Shown: positions 6,879-14,211 of the stretch, piece after piece
Numbering within the stretch: position 1 is the first letter of the stretch
Layout: each line of letters starts with the position of its first letter
Source: SIG588 sp045599305
GTDB lineage: Bacteria > Bacillota > Clostridia > Oscillospirales > Acutalibacteraceae
Assembly (NCBI GenBank): GCA_045599305.1
Contig: JAZRVU010000062.1
Span: 1-20,400, forward strand
Direction of reading: 5' to 3'
Length of the DNA stretch: 20,400 nt
Position numbers and translations under genes: made by a program
The notes under the pieces: model-generated
The model's database searches: none
What the model saw: the letters and a program-made list of their open reading frames with translations, nothing else
Told to the model about the DNA's origin: nothing

Positions 6879-8258
6879 TTATTTTCCCGAAATGCAGTCG
6901 GCCACATAAATACCCATGGCGCCCGACTGGGACAGCCCGCGGCAGATGCCGCTGCCGTCACCGATGATGAACACGTTGTCCACCAGCTCGAACTTGTCGT
7001 TACGGAAGGTGGGGCGGATGGAATAGTATTTGCTCTCGCAGCCGTAGAGCAGGGTGTCGTCGTTGGCGGTGCCGGGTGCCACACGGTCGAGTGCGTAGAT
7101 AGTCTCGATGATGTTGGTGAGGATGCGGTGAGGCAGCACCAGTGAGATATCCCCCGCGGTGGCGCGCAGGGTGGGGATGACCGTGTTCTGCGACAGGCGG
7201 TGGTCGTTGGTGCGGCGCCCCCGCACCAGATCACCGAAGCGCTGCACCAGTACGTTGCCGTTGCCGATCATATTCGCCAGCCGGGAGATGCTTTCGGCAT
7301 ACTCGGTGGGCTGGTTGAACGGCTCAGTGAAGCGGATGCTGGAGAGAATGGCGAAGTTGCAGTTGTCGGTCTTCTTTTCCGGCTCGGCAAAGGAGTGACC
7401 GTTGGCGGTGATGATGCCGTGGTTGTTTTCGGCTGAGACGAGCCCGCCCTTGTTGAAGCAGAACATCCGGCAGCGGTCTTCAAAGGTTTTGGTCTTGTAA
7501 AGGATCTTCGGCTCATAGATTTGGTCGGAGAACTCTTTCCAGATGATATCCTTCATCTCCACCCGCACGCCGATGTCGATGTGGTTGGAGCGCATGGGCA
7601 CGTCGAAGCGGCGGCAGAAATCGGCCACAAAGTTGGCGCCGCCGCGGCCGGTGGCGATGATGACCGCCCCCGCCAGCAGATCTTCGCCGTTCGCATAGTG
7701 CAGGCGGTAGCCGTCGCCCTCCCGTTTTACGGACGTGCAGTCGTAAAAGGGGAGCGTTTCGGTGCCGCCGGCCTCGATGCTGCGGATCAGATTCTGCATG
7801 GTGAGGTAGTTGTTGTCTGTGCCCAGATGCTTGACGTTCATGTCCAGCAGCCGCAGATTGTTCTGCAGGCACTTGAGCTTCAGCGCCTCGTTGGAGCGGT
7901 AGACCTGCGGGATGCCGGAGGTGCAGTATTCATTGAGGATCTTGTCCACTTCTTCGATATACCGGTTGGCGCGGTCGTCGCCCAATTCCTCGCCCAGCGT
8001 GCCGCCGTAGGCGGTGCCGAGGTTGAATTTGCCGTCGGAAAAGGCACCGGCGCCCGCGAAGCCGCTGGTGATGCTGCAGGTCGCGCAATGCGCACAGGTC
8101 TTATCCTTTCCGGCAGGGCAGCGGCGCTTTTCCAGCACATTGCCGCGCTCGGTGATGGCGATGGTCATGTCCGGCATATTCTGCCGCAGACGATAGGCGG
8201 CCATCAGACCGCCGATGCCGCCGCCGATGATGACGACGTCGTAGCGTTTTTCAGACAC
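6879..8258 (-). CDS. FAD-dependent oxidoreductase, COG2509 type
   Basis: The 459-residue protein has an N-terminal dinucleotide-binding motif IIGGGIGGLMAAYRL (residues 10-24), a second VIIATGRGG-like nucleotide segment in the middle, and a C-terminal VFIIGDGSG FAD-closing motif. It matches the uncharacterised FAD-dependent dehydrogenases of COG2509. Residues 47-61 hold four cysteines (C47, C55, C58, C61), followed by SGFAGAGAFSDGK; this block is typical of the family and could bind metal or an Fe-S centre, which is inference. The start is a GTG at 8258 with AGGAGGG six bases upstream; an ATG 23 codons earlier lies inside the promoter region and gives an odd N-terminus. The substrate is unknown. 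The gene has its own strong promoter and diverges from an RpiR regulator. Confidence 0.88.
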   Translation of the reverse strand: MSEKRYDVVIIGGGIGGLMAAYRLRQNMPDMTIAITERGNVLEKRRCPAGKDKTCAHCATCSITSGFAGAGAFSDGKFNLGTAYGGTLGEELGDDRANRYIEEVDKILNEYCTSGIPQVYRSNEALKLKCLQNNLRLLDMNVKHLGTDNNYLTMQNLIRSIEAGGTETLPFYDCTSVKREGDGYRLHYANGEDLLAGAVIIATGRGGANFVADFCRRFDVPMRSNHIDIGVRVEMKDIIWKEFSDQIYEPKILYKTKTFEDRCRMFCFNKGGLVSAENNHGIITANGHSFAEPEKKTDNCNFAILSSIRFTEPFNQPTEYAESISRLANMIGNGNVLVQRFGDLVRGRRTNDHRLSQNTVIPTLRATAGDISLVLPHRILTNIIETIYALDRVAPGTANDDTLLYGCESKYYSIRPTFRNDKFELVDNVFIIGDGSGICRGLSQSGAMGIYVADCISGK

Positions 8259-8315
8259 GGGGATCCCTCCTGAATATATAAAACAATTTTTAAAATATAA
8301 ATAAGACCGTGACCA

Positions 8316-8344
8316 AGTATAGCACACTTTCGGTTTTTTGTCAA
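8316..8344 (-). promoter_or_regulatory. Promoter of the COG2509 flavoprotein gene
   Basis: On the minus strand TTGACA (8344-8339), a 17-base spacer and TATACT (8321-8316) form a near-consensus sigma-A promoter. The AT-rich leader from about 8309 to 8259 leads to the AGGAGGG ribosome site. Confidence 0.85.
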
Positions 8345-8351
8345 AGCGGAA

Positions 8352-8386
8352 GAAAATGCAAGTTTGCGAAAAGGACTTGCATTTTC
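8352..8386. promoter_or_regulatory. Perfect 12-bp inverted repeat, candidate operator
   Basis: GAAAATGCAAGT (8352-8363) and ACTTGCATTTTC (8375-8386) are separated by 11 bases. The repeat sits seven bases upstream of the flavoprotein -35 box and covers the -35 box of the divergent rpiR promoter. No U-tract follows, so it is not a terminator. The position fits an operator for the neighbouring RpiR protein, with autoregulation; this is inference. Confidence 0.6.
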
Positions 8387-8405
8387 ATTTCGGATGCGAT
8401 AGAAT
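8377..8405 (+). promoter_or_regulatory. Promoter of the rpiR-led operon
   Basis: TTGCAT (8377-8382), a 17-base spacer and TAGAAT (8400-8405) precede the regulator gene by about 33 bases. The -35 box falls within the right arm of the inverted repeat. The -10 box is good and the -35 box weak. Confidence 0.6.
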
Positions 8406-8437
8406 ATAACGGTAGTATGTGAATGAGGGGGATCGGT

Positions 8438-9334
8438 ATGCTGGAGGATAATCTGCTTTCCTGCATCGAACGCCACGCCGCGTCATTTTCCAAAGGACAG
8501 CGGCGCATTGCCGCTTTCATCTGTGAGCACTATGAGACGGCGGCTTTCATGACGGCCTTTCGTCTGGGTGAAACGGTGGGGGTGAGTGAATCCACCGTGG
8601 TGCGTTTTGCCGCCGAACTGGGGTTTGACGGCTATCCGCAGATGCAGAAGGCCATGCAGAAACTGACCCGCAGCCGTCTGACCTCGGTGCAGCGGGTGGA
8701 GGTCGCCCGCGAGCGAATGAGCGACGACGAGGTCGCACAGGCGGTCATGTCCTATGATATCCAGAATATCCGCCAGACGCTGACCGAACTGCCGCCGGAG
8801 CGCTTTGGCCAGGCGGTGAACGATATCGTCAAGGCACGCCGTGTCTACATTTTCGGTGCCGGCAGCTGCGGTGCGCTGGCCAACTTTCTGGCCTTTTACC
8901 TCAATTTTCTCATCCCGGACGTCAAGCTCATCACCCCCGGCGGTGAGGCGGAGATCCTGGAGCAGATCATCCACATCGGCAAAGAGGACGTGATGGTCGG
9001 CATCAGTTTTCCGCGGTATTCCAGCCGCTCGGCGAAGACTTTGCACTTTGCCAAAAGCCGCGGTGCCCATGTGATCGCCATTACCGACAGCGTGATGTCG
9101 CCCATCGCGCAGCTTTCGGACTGCTGTCTGCTTGCCCACAGCGATATGGCCACCATTGTGGATTCGCTGGTCGCTCCCATGAGCATCATCAACTCGCTGC
9201 TGGTGGCGGTCTCGCTCAAGCGCATGAAGGAAAACCATGCCGTGCTGAGCGAACTGGAGGGACTGTGGGAGCAGTATAAGGTGTATCAGCCGTTCCAGGA
9301 TGCCGACCGGCGCGACGGAGAGCACAACGCATGA
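8438..9334 (+). CDS. MurR/RpiR family transcriptional regulator
   Basis: The 298-residue protein has an N-terminal RpiR helix-turn-helix domain (about 1-77), with SKGQRRIAAFICEHYETAAF and VGVSESTVVRFAAELGFDGY as recognition-region stretches. A SIS sugar-phosphate-binding domain follows (about 125-250), beginning RRVYIFGAGSCGALANF. Such proteins sense phosphosugars or related metabolites. The ATG at 8438 is preferred over one five codons upstream because GAGGGGG lies about seven bases before it. The stop overlaps the start of the next flavoprotein gene (ATGA), so the two are co-translated. An inverted repeat in the divergent promoter region is a likely binding site. The effector cannot be read from the sequence. 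Confidence 0.92.
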   Translation: MLEDNLLSCIERHAASFSKGQRRIAAFICEHYETAAFMTAFRLGETVGVSESTVVRFAAELGFDGYPQMQKAMQKLTRSRLTSVQRVEVARERMSDDEVAQAVMSYDIQNIRQTLTELPPERFGQAVNDIVKARRVYIFGAGSCGALANFLAFYLNFLIPDVKLITPGGEAEILEQIIHIGKEDVMVGISFPRYSSRSAKTLHFAKSRGAHVIAITDSVMSPIAQLSDCCLLAHSDMATIVDSLVAPMSIINSLLVAVSLKRMKENHAVLSELEGLWEQYKVYQPFQDADRRDGEHNA

Positions 9335-10569
9335 ACGTGCTGGTGATCGGTGCCGGAGCCGCCGGATTGGTGGCGGCCGGTACGGCTGCCCGCGGCGGCC
9401 ACACGGTGACGCTGCTGGAGCGAAATCCCCGTCCCGCCCGCAAGGTGATGATCACCGGCAAGGGACGGTGTAATGTGACCAATGCCTGTCCGGTGGAGGA
9501 GTGCGTGGCCAATGTACCGCGCAACGGCCGGTTTTTGTACAGTGCCTTGTCCGCGTTTTCGCCGCAGGACACGATGGCGCTGGTGGAAGGGCAGGGGGTG
9601 CCGCTGAAGATCGAGCGGGGCAACCGGGTTTTCCCCGTTTCCGATAAGGCGGTGGACGTGGTGGACGCGCTGACGGCCTTCGCCTCGGGCGGCCATGTGC
9701 AGCGCCTGCAGGGACGCGCCACGGCGCTCTGCCTGCAGGACGGCGTCTGCACCGGTGCCGTTCTGGAGGACGGTCGGCGGCTGTCGGCCGACGCGGTGAT
9801 CGTCTGCACCGGCGGCGTCTCCTATCCGCAGACCGGCTCGACGGGGGACGGCTATGCGCTGGCGCGTCAGGCGGGACACACGGTGGTGCCGCCGCGCCCG
9901 TCGCTGGTGCCGCTCGTCTGCGAGGAGGCGGACTGCGCCGCCATGCAGGGGCTGTCGCTGAAAAACACGGCGCTTTCGGTGGAGGACACCCAAAGCGGTA
10001 AAATCGTTTATAAGGATTTCGGCGAAATGCTGTTCACCCATTTCGGCGTCTCGGGGCCCACGGTGCTCTCCGCTTCGGCGCACATGAGCGCCATGCAGCC
10101 CGGACGCTATCGCCTGCATCTTGATTTGAAGCCCGCCCTGTCGCCCGAACAGCTGGATGCCCGTCTGGTGCGGGAACTGGCGGCCGAGCAGAACCGGGCG
10201 GTGGGGAATATGCTGCCGGCGCTGCTGCCGCGCAGTATGGTAGTGCCGGCCGCCGCACGTGCCGGCCTGCCGCCGGAGCAGAAATGCCACACCGTCAGCC
10301 GCGAACAGCGGCACGCGCTGGCCGCCGTGCTGAAGGACTGGACGGTCATGGTGCGGGAGTTCCGCCCCGTTTCGGAAGCCATCGTCACCTGCGGTGGGGT
10401 GTCGGTGAAGGAGATCGACGCGAAGACCATGGCCTCCAAACTGGTCGCCGGGCTGTATTTTGCCGGCGAGGTACTGGATGTGGATGCCTACACCGGCGGC
10501 TTCAACCTGCAGATCGCCTTTGCCACCGGCGCCGCCGCCGGCCGCGGGATCAAAGAAAGGACTGTATGA
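9331..10569 (+). CDS. NAD(P)/FAD-dependent oxidoreductase, BaiN/HI0933 (YhiN) family
   Basis: The 412-residue flavoprotein has the N-terminal FAD motif VIGAGAAGLVAAGTAARGG (about 5-23), the diagnostic GKGRCNVTNA block near residues 44-53, and the C-terminal VTCGGVSVKEID and AGEVLDVDAYTGGFNLQ motifs of the HI0933-like family. Members include BaiN, reported to act in bile acid dehydroxylation, but the family is nearly universal and most members have no known substrate, so a bile acid role should not be assumed. The start overlaps the rpiR stop. The cmk gene begins one base after its stop. In Clostridia this gene is often found ahead of cmk, plsC and ispH. Confidence 0.92.
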   Translation: MNVLVIGAGAAGLVAAGTAARGGHTVTLLERNPRPARKVMITGKGRCNVTNACPVEECVANVPRNGRFLYSALSAFSPQDTMALVEGQGVPLKIERGNRVFPVSDKAVDVVDALTAFASGGHVQRLQGRATALCLQDGVCTGAVLEDGRRLSADAVIVCTGGVSYPQTGSTGDGYALARQAGHTVVPPRPSLVPLVCEEADCAAMQGLSLKNTALSVEDTQSGKIVYKDFGEMLFTHFGVSGPTVLSASAHMSAMQPGRYRLHLDLKPALSPEQLDARLVRELAAEQNRAVGNMLPALLPRSMVVPAAARAGLPPEQKCHTVSREQRHALAAVLKDWTVMVREFRPVSEAIVTCGGVSVKEIDAKTMASKLVAGLYFAGEVLDVDAYTGGFNLQIAFATGAAAGRGIKERTV

Positions 10570-10570
10570 T

Positions 10571-11254
10571 ATGAAACACGTTGCCATTGCCATCGACGGC
10601 CCTTCCGGTGCCGGAAAGTCCACCATCGCCAAAGCGCTGGCCGGCCGGCTCGGGTATATTTATGTGGATACCGGGGCGCTCTACCGGGCACTCGGCTACG
10701 CCGCGGTGAGCCGCGGGGCCGACCCGCACGATGCCGATGCGGTGGGGGCACTGCTGCCCTCGATGCAGGTGTCTCTGCGCTATGTAGACGGCCGTCAGCG
10801 TGTCTATGCCGACGGTGAAGATGTGAGCGAGCGTATCCGCACGCCGGAGATGTCGATGGCGGCCTCGGCCGTGTCGGCACAGCCTGCCGTGCGGCAGTTC
10901 CTTTTTCAGCTGCAGCAGGATATCGCCGCCCAAAACGATGTCATCATGGACGGCCGGGATATCGGCACAGTGGTGCTGCCGCATGCCGATGTGAAGATAT
11001 TCCTTTCCGCTTCGGCAGAAGACCGTGCCCGCCGCCGCTATCTGGAGTTGATCGAAAAGGGGCAGGCGGTCACCTTTGAAGAGGTGCTGTCGGATCTGCA
11101 GAAGCGTGACTACGACGATTCCCACCGCGCCATCGCCCCGCTGAAGGCGGCCGAAGATGCGATCATGGTGGACACCACCGGTTTCGAGCTGGAGCAGTCG
11201 ATCGCCCTGCTTTTTGAAATCGTTCAGAAAAAACTGGGGGGCGAACGCGTATGA
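10571..11254 (+). CDS. cmk: (d)CMP kinase
   Basis: The 227-residue cytosolic enzyme phosphorylates CMP and dCMP with ATP. The P-loop GPSGAGKST is at residues 10-18, followed by YVDTGALYRA at 31-40; the substrate-site block MDGRDIGTVVLP lies at 126-137, and a RRRYLEL lid segment follows. The length is normal for the family. The ATG at 10571 has an AAAGGA element about 11 bases upstream. The 3' end overlaps plsC by four bases (ATGA). The cmk, plsC, ispH, S1 order is a conserved clostridial arrangement that links nucleotide, lipid, isoprenoid and translation genes. Confidence 0.97.
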   Translation: MKHVAIAIDGPSGAGKSTIAKALAGRLGYIYVDTGALYRALGYAAVSRGADPHDADAVGALLPSMQVSLRYVDGRQRVYADGEDVSERIRTPEMSMAASAVSAQPAVRQFLFQLQQDIAAQNDVIMDGRDIGTVVLPHADVKIFLSASAEDRARRRYLELIEKGQAVTFEEVLSDLQKRDYDDSHRAIAPLKAAEDAIMVDTTGFELEQSIALLFEIVQKKLGGERV

Positions 11255-11847
11255 CCGGACGGGTGCTTATCACGCTGCTGCGTCCCTTCATCCGCTTTTT
11301 TCACCCCTATCGTGTGACGGGTGCGGAAAACCTGGAGGCCGCGGGCGAGCGGGTGATCCTGTGCAGTAACCATCTCTCCAACTGGGATCCGGTGCTGACG
11401 CTGCTGTGTCAGCCGCGCCGCGTGCGCTTTATGGCCAAGGAGGAACTGTTCCGTTTCAAACCGCTGGGCGCCGTTTTGCAAAATGTGTTCGGTGCGTTTC
11501 CCGTTGCCCGGGGCAAAGGGGACACCGGTGCACTGGATATCGCCTGTGCCATTGTGGAGGCGGGTGAGATCATGGGGATCTACCCGGAGGGCACCCGTTC
11601 CCGCAGCGGCAAACTGATGCGCTTCAAATCCGGCGCCTCGCTGATCGCCGCCCGTGCCGGTGCCACCGTGGTGCCCTGCGGCATCGACCGCCGCTCCCGG
11701 CTTTTCCAAAGGGTGAACATCGTGTTCGGCAAGCCGATCACGCCACAGGAGATGCACCTGACGGGGGAGAAGCCGGATCTGCGTTTTGCCACCCGGCTGA
11801 TGCGCGAGCGGGTGCAGGCGCTCACCGGGCAGGAGGACGCCCTGTGA
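11251..11847 (+). CDS. plsC: 1-acyl-sn-glycerol-3-phosphate acyltransferase (lysophosphatidate acyltransferase)
   Basis: The 198-residue membrane-associated enzyme acylates lysophosphatidic acid to phosphatidic acid. The catalytic NHLSNWD motif (H41 and D46, HX4D) and the substrate motif YPEGTRSRSG (111-120) are intact. An N-terminal hydrophobic stretch (RVLITLLRPFIRFF) is likely the membrane contact. Both ends overlap neighbours: ATGA with cmk, and a GTGA overlap with ispH-S1. It is short but complete for the family. Confidence 0.94.
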   Translation: MTGRVLITLLRPFIRFFHPYRVTGAENLEAAGERVILCSNHLSNWDPVLTLLCQPRRVRFMAKEELFRFKPLGAVLQNVFGAFPVARGKGDTGALDIACAIVEAGEIMGIYPEGTRSRSGKLMRFKSGASLIAARAGATVVPCGIDRRSRLFQRVNIVFGKPITPQEMHLTGEKPDLRFATRLMRERVQALTGQEDAL

Positions 11848-14066
11848 GCGGGGTCACCATCCGCCTTGCCGAAAGCGCCGGCTTCTGCTTCGGCGTCAAC
11901 AAGGCGGTCAGCACGGTGTATCGTCTGCTGGAGGAGGGGAAGCGTGTCTGCACGCTTGGCCCCATCATCCATAATCCGCAGGTGGTGGCCGATCTGGAGC
12001 AGCGCGGTGTGACCATCGTGTCCTCGCCGGCCGAGGCACCGGCCGATGCCGTGCTGGTCATCCGTTCCCACGGTGTGTCCGCCGCCGTGTATGACGAGGC
12101 GGCATCAAGGGGACTGGAGGTTTGTGATGCCACCTGCCCCTTTGTGGCCAAGATCCACCGCATCGTGCGGGAGCAGTCGGCGGCGGGAGCCACCGTGCTC
12201 ATCGCGGGAGATCCGTCCCATCCGGAGGTGGCGGGCATCCGCGGACATTGCAGCGGCCCGTCTCTGGTGTTCTCTACCGTGGAGGAATTGGCCGATATCC
12301 TTGCAAATAGCACAATAGATTTCAACAAACCGATCGCTGTTGTGTCGCAAACAACGTTTAATACGGAAGTTTGGAAAAAAAGCGTAAATTTTTTAAAAAA
12401 ACACTATACAAATCCTTTGGTTTTTGATACAATATGTAATGCTACCGCCCAGAGACAAGCTGAGGCGGCGGCACTGTCGCAGGAGTGCGACAAAATGGTT
12501 ATTGTCGGCGGAAGGCAAAGCTCCAACACCGCCAAACTGCGGGATGTCTGTGCGGCGAATTGTCCCACGCTGCTGATCGAAACGGCGGCGGAACTTTCAC
12601 GGCAGGATCTCTGCGGTGTGCGGTCGGTCGGTGTCACAGCCGGCGCTTCCACTCCCGCCGATATTATAAAGGAGGTACTTTCAACCATGTCCGAAATTGT
12701 CAACAACGAAGAACTGCAGGCGCAGGAGCCCGCCGTCGAGGAGACCAAGGTCGCAAAGGATCCCGATGAGATGACCTTTGAAGAGCTGATGGAGTCCTCG
12801 CTGGAGAGCATGAACAGCGATGACCGTGTGCACGGTATCGTCGTAGCCATTGCGCCCAACGAAGTCCAGGTCGAGGTCGTCGGCCGCAAGCAGACCGGGT
12901 ATATCCCTGTCGATGAGATCAGTTCCGATCCCAATGCCAATATCGCGGATCTTGTGAAGATCGGCGACGAGCTTGAACTGCTCATCATGCGCACCAACGA
13001 TCAGGAAGGCACCATCATGCTTTCCAAAAAGCGCGTAGACGCGCAGAAAGGCTGGGACACGGTTGTTGCTGCCTCCGAAAGCGGTGAGATCCTGGACGGC
13101 ACTGTCACCGATGTCATCAAGGGCGGTCTGCTCGCTGTCACCAACGGCGTGCGCGTCTTTATCCCGGCCTCGCAGGCCTCTGCCTCCCGCATGGAGGATC
13201 TGACCCCCATGCTCAAGCAGGATGTGCGTTTCCGCATCATCGAAGTCAATCAGGGCCGCCGCCGCGCTGTCGGCTCCATCCGCTCCGTCGCCCGTGACGA
13301 GCGCAAGGAGAAGGAAGCCGCGTTCTGGGCGCAGGCGGAAGTTGGTCAGAAGTACACCGGTGTTGTCAAGTCTCTCACCTCCTACGGCGCGTTCGTGGAT
13401 CTGGGCGGCGTGGACGGCATGGTGCACATTTCCGAGCTCTCCTGGAGCCGCGTGAAGCATCCATCCGAGGTCGTCAATGTCGGCGATACCGTTGAGGTCT
13501 ATATCCGTGATCTCGATGCCGAAAAGAAGAAGATCTCGCTCGGTTACCGCAAGGCGGAAGAGAATCCGTGGGAGATCTTCAAGGCGAACTATCCCGTCGG
13601 CTCCGTCACCACCGCCAAGATCGTCGGCATGACCAGCTTCGGCGCCTTCGCGCAGATCATCCCCGGCATCGACGGCCTGATCCATATTTCCCAGATCGCC
13701 AACCGCCGCATCGAAAAGCCGCAGGACGAACTGAAGAACGGTCAGGAAGTCACCGTGAAGATCACCAATGTGGACTTCGATGCCAAGCGCATCAGCCTGT
13801 CCATTCGCGCTCTGCTGGAGGACACTGAGGAAGCCGCTCCCGCTGAGGAAGCGCCCGCCGAGGAGGCTGCTCCCGCCGAGGAGGCCGCTCCCGTCGAGGA
13901 AGCCGCTCCTGCCGAAGAAGCCGCTCCTGCCGAGGAGGCTGCTCCTGCCGAGGAGACTGCTCCCGCCGAGGAGGCTGCTCCCGCCGAGGAGGCCGCTCCC
14001 GCCGAGGAGGCCGCTCCCGCCGAGGAGGCCGCTCCCGCTGAGGAGGCCGCTCCCGCTGAGGAGTAA
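11844..14066 (+). CDS. ispH: Bifunctional IspH (HMBPP reductase) fused to ribosomal protein S1
   Basis: The 740-residue fusion starts at a GTG (11844) overlapping the plsC stop, with GGAGG upstream. Residues 1-281 are IspH, the [4Fe-4S] enzyme that reduces HMBPP to IPP and DMAPP; cluster cysteines C15, C98 and C198 and conserved H43, H76, H126 and E128 are present. Residues 282-740 are an S1 protein with four S1 repeats at about 327-397, 414-483, 500-569 and 584-656. The tail from about 660 is an Ala-Pro-Glu repeat of about 13 units. IspH-S1 fusions are known in Clostridia. Codon 282 is an ATG with AAAGGAGGT ten bases upstream, so a free 459-residue S1 may also be made. An AT-rich segment (12301-12420; 39 of 120 bases G+C) interrupts an otherwise GC-rich ispH part. 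Confidence 0.96.
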   Translation: MSGVTIRLAESAGFCFGVNKAVSTVYRLLEEGKRVCTLGPIIHNPQVVADLEQRGVTIVSSPAEAPADAVLVIRSHGVSAAVYDEAASRGLEVCDATCPFVAKIHRIVREQSAAGATVLIAGDPSHPEVAGIRGHCSGPSLVFSTVEELADILANSTIDFNKPIAVVSQTTFNTEVWKKSVNFLKKHYTNPLVFDTICNATAQRQAEAAALSQECDKMVIVGGRQSSNTAKLRDVCAANCPTLLIETAAELSRQDLCGVRSVGVTAGASTPADIIKEVLSTMSEIVNNEELQAQEPAVEETKVAKDPDEMTFEELMESSLESMNSDDRVHGIVVAIAPNEVQVEVVGRKQTGYIPVDEISSDPNANIADLVKIGDELELLIMRTNDQEGTIMLSKKRVDAQKGWDTVVAASESGEILDGTVTDVIKGGLLAVTNGVRVFIPASQASASRMEDLTPMLKQDVRFRIIEVNQGRRRAVGSIRSVARDERKEKEAAFWAQAEVGQKYTGVVKSLTSYGAFVDLGGVDGMVHISELSWSRVKHPSEVVNVGDTVEVYIRDLDAEKKKISLGYRKAEENPWEIFKANYPVGSVTTAKIVGMTSFGAFAQIIPGIDGLIHISQIANRRIEKPQDELKNGQEVTVKITNVDFDAKRISLSIRALLEDTEEAAPAEEAPAEEAAPAEEAAPVEEAAPAEEAAPAEEAAPAEETAPAEEAAPAEEAAPAEEAAPAEEAAPAEEAAPAEE
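12405..12433 (+). promoter_or_regulatory. Possible internal promoter for S1 inside ispH
   Basis: TATACA (12405-12410), a 17-base spacer and TACAAT (12428-12433) lie in the AT-rich patch of the ispH part, about 250 bases before the internal S1 start. The spacing and -10 box are good. AT-rich DNA produces such matches by chance, so this is only a candidate. Confidence 0.4.
12669..12689 (+). promoter_or_regulatory. Internal Shine-Dalgarno and ATG for stand-alone S1
   Basis: AAGGAGGT (12669-12676) is followed ten bases later by an in-frame ATG at 12687. It is one of the strongest ribosome sites in the window and falls exactly at the IspH/S1 domain junction, where a separate S1 gene would start. 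No stop codon separates the two parts. Confidence 0.7.
13825..14063 (+). repeat. 18-bp coding minisatellite at the S1 C-terminus
   Basis: About 13 tandem copies of an 18-bp unit (GAGGCCGCTCCCGCCGAG-like) encode Glu-Glu-Ala-Ala-Pro-Ala repeats. Most copies differ only at third positions, except single changes that give Val and Thr and one copy lacking an Ala codon. The tail is acidic and presumably disordered. Copy number is likely to vary by slippage or recombination. Confidence 0.9.
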
Positions 14067-14077
14067 TCTGTTGGACC

Positions 14078-14123
14078 AAAAGAGGCAGTTGCCCCGAAAA
14101 CGGGCGCAGCTGCCTCTTTTTTT
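14078..14123 (+). terminator. Intrinsic terminator of the cmk-plsC-ispH-S1 operon
   Basis: AAAAGAGGCAG (14078-14088) pairs with CTGCCTCTTTT (14110-14120), with further pairing inside and a seven-T run through 14123. It begins 12 bases after the stop codon. Confidence 0.93.
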
Positions 14124-14144
14124 GCAAAAAAAAGAATTATAGCA

Positions 14145-14173
14145 TTGCAATTTTTACAGTAATTTGGTATAAT
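14145..14173 (+). promoter_or_regulatory. Promoter of the rhamnose operon
   Basis: TTGCAA (14145-14150), a 17-base spacer and a perfect TATAAT (14168-14173) lie just ahead of rhaB. The weak -35 box would suit activator control, but no activator site is recognised. Confidence 0.75.
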
Positions 14174-14211
14174 TAAAAATCGGATAAGGATCAAAAAAGG
14201 AGATGCGTACA

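Noticed and set aside
8352..8386. The 12-bp inverted repeat as an intrinsic terminator
   Set aside because: It lies upstream of both divergent genes, is not followed by a U-tract on either strand, and overlaps a -35 box, so an operator is more likely.
9331..10569. A bile acid role for the BaiN-like flavoprotein
   Set aside because: The family is very widespread and no other bai genes are present. The neighbours are cmk, plsC and ispH.
13825..14063. Tandem repeats considered as a CRISPR array
   Set aside because: The units are 18 bp, contiguous without spacers, keep the reading frame and encode a peptide repeat. No cas genes are nearby.
12681..14150. A 489-codon minus-strand frame opposite S1, with Gly/Leu/Ser repeats
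   Set aside because: Its repeats are the complement of the S1 Ala-Pro-Glu minisatellite. The plus strand has four S1 domains, so the minus frame is an artefact.
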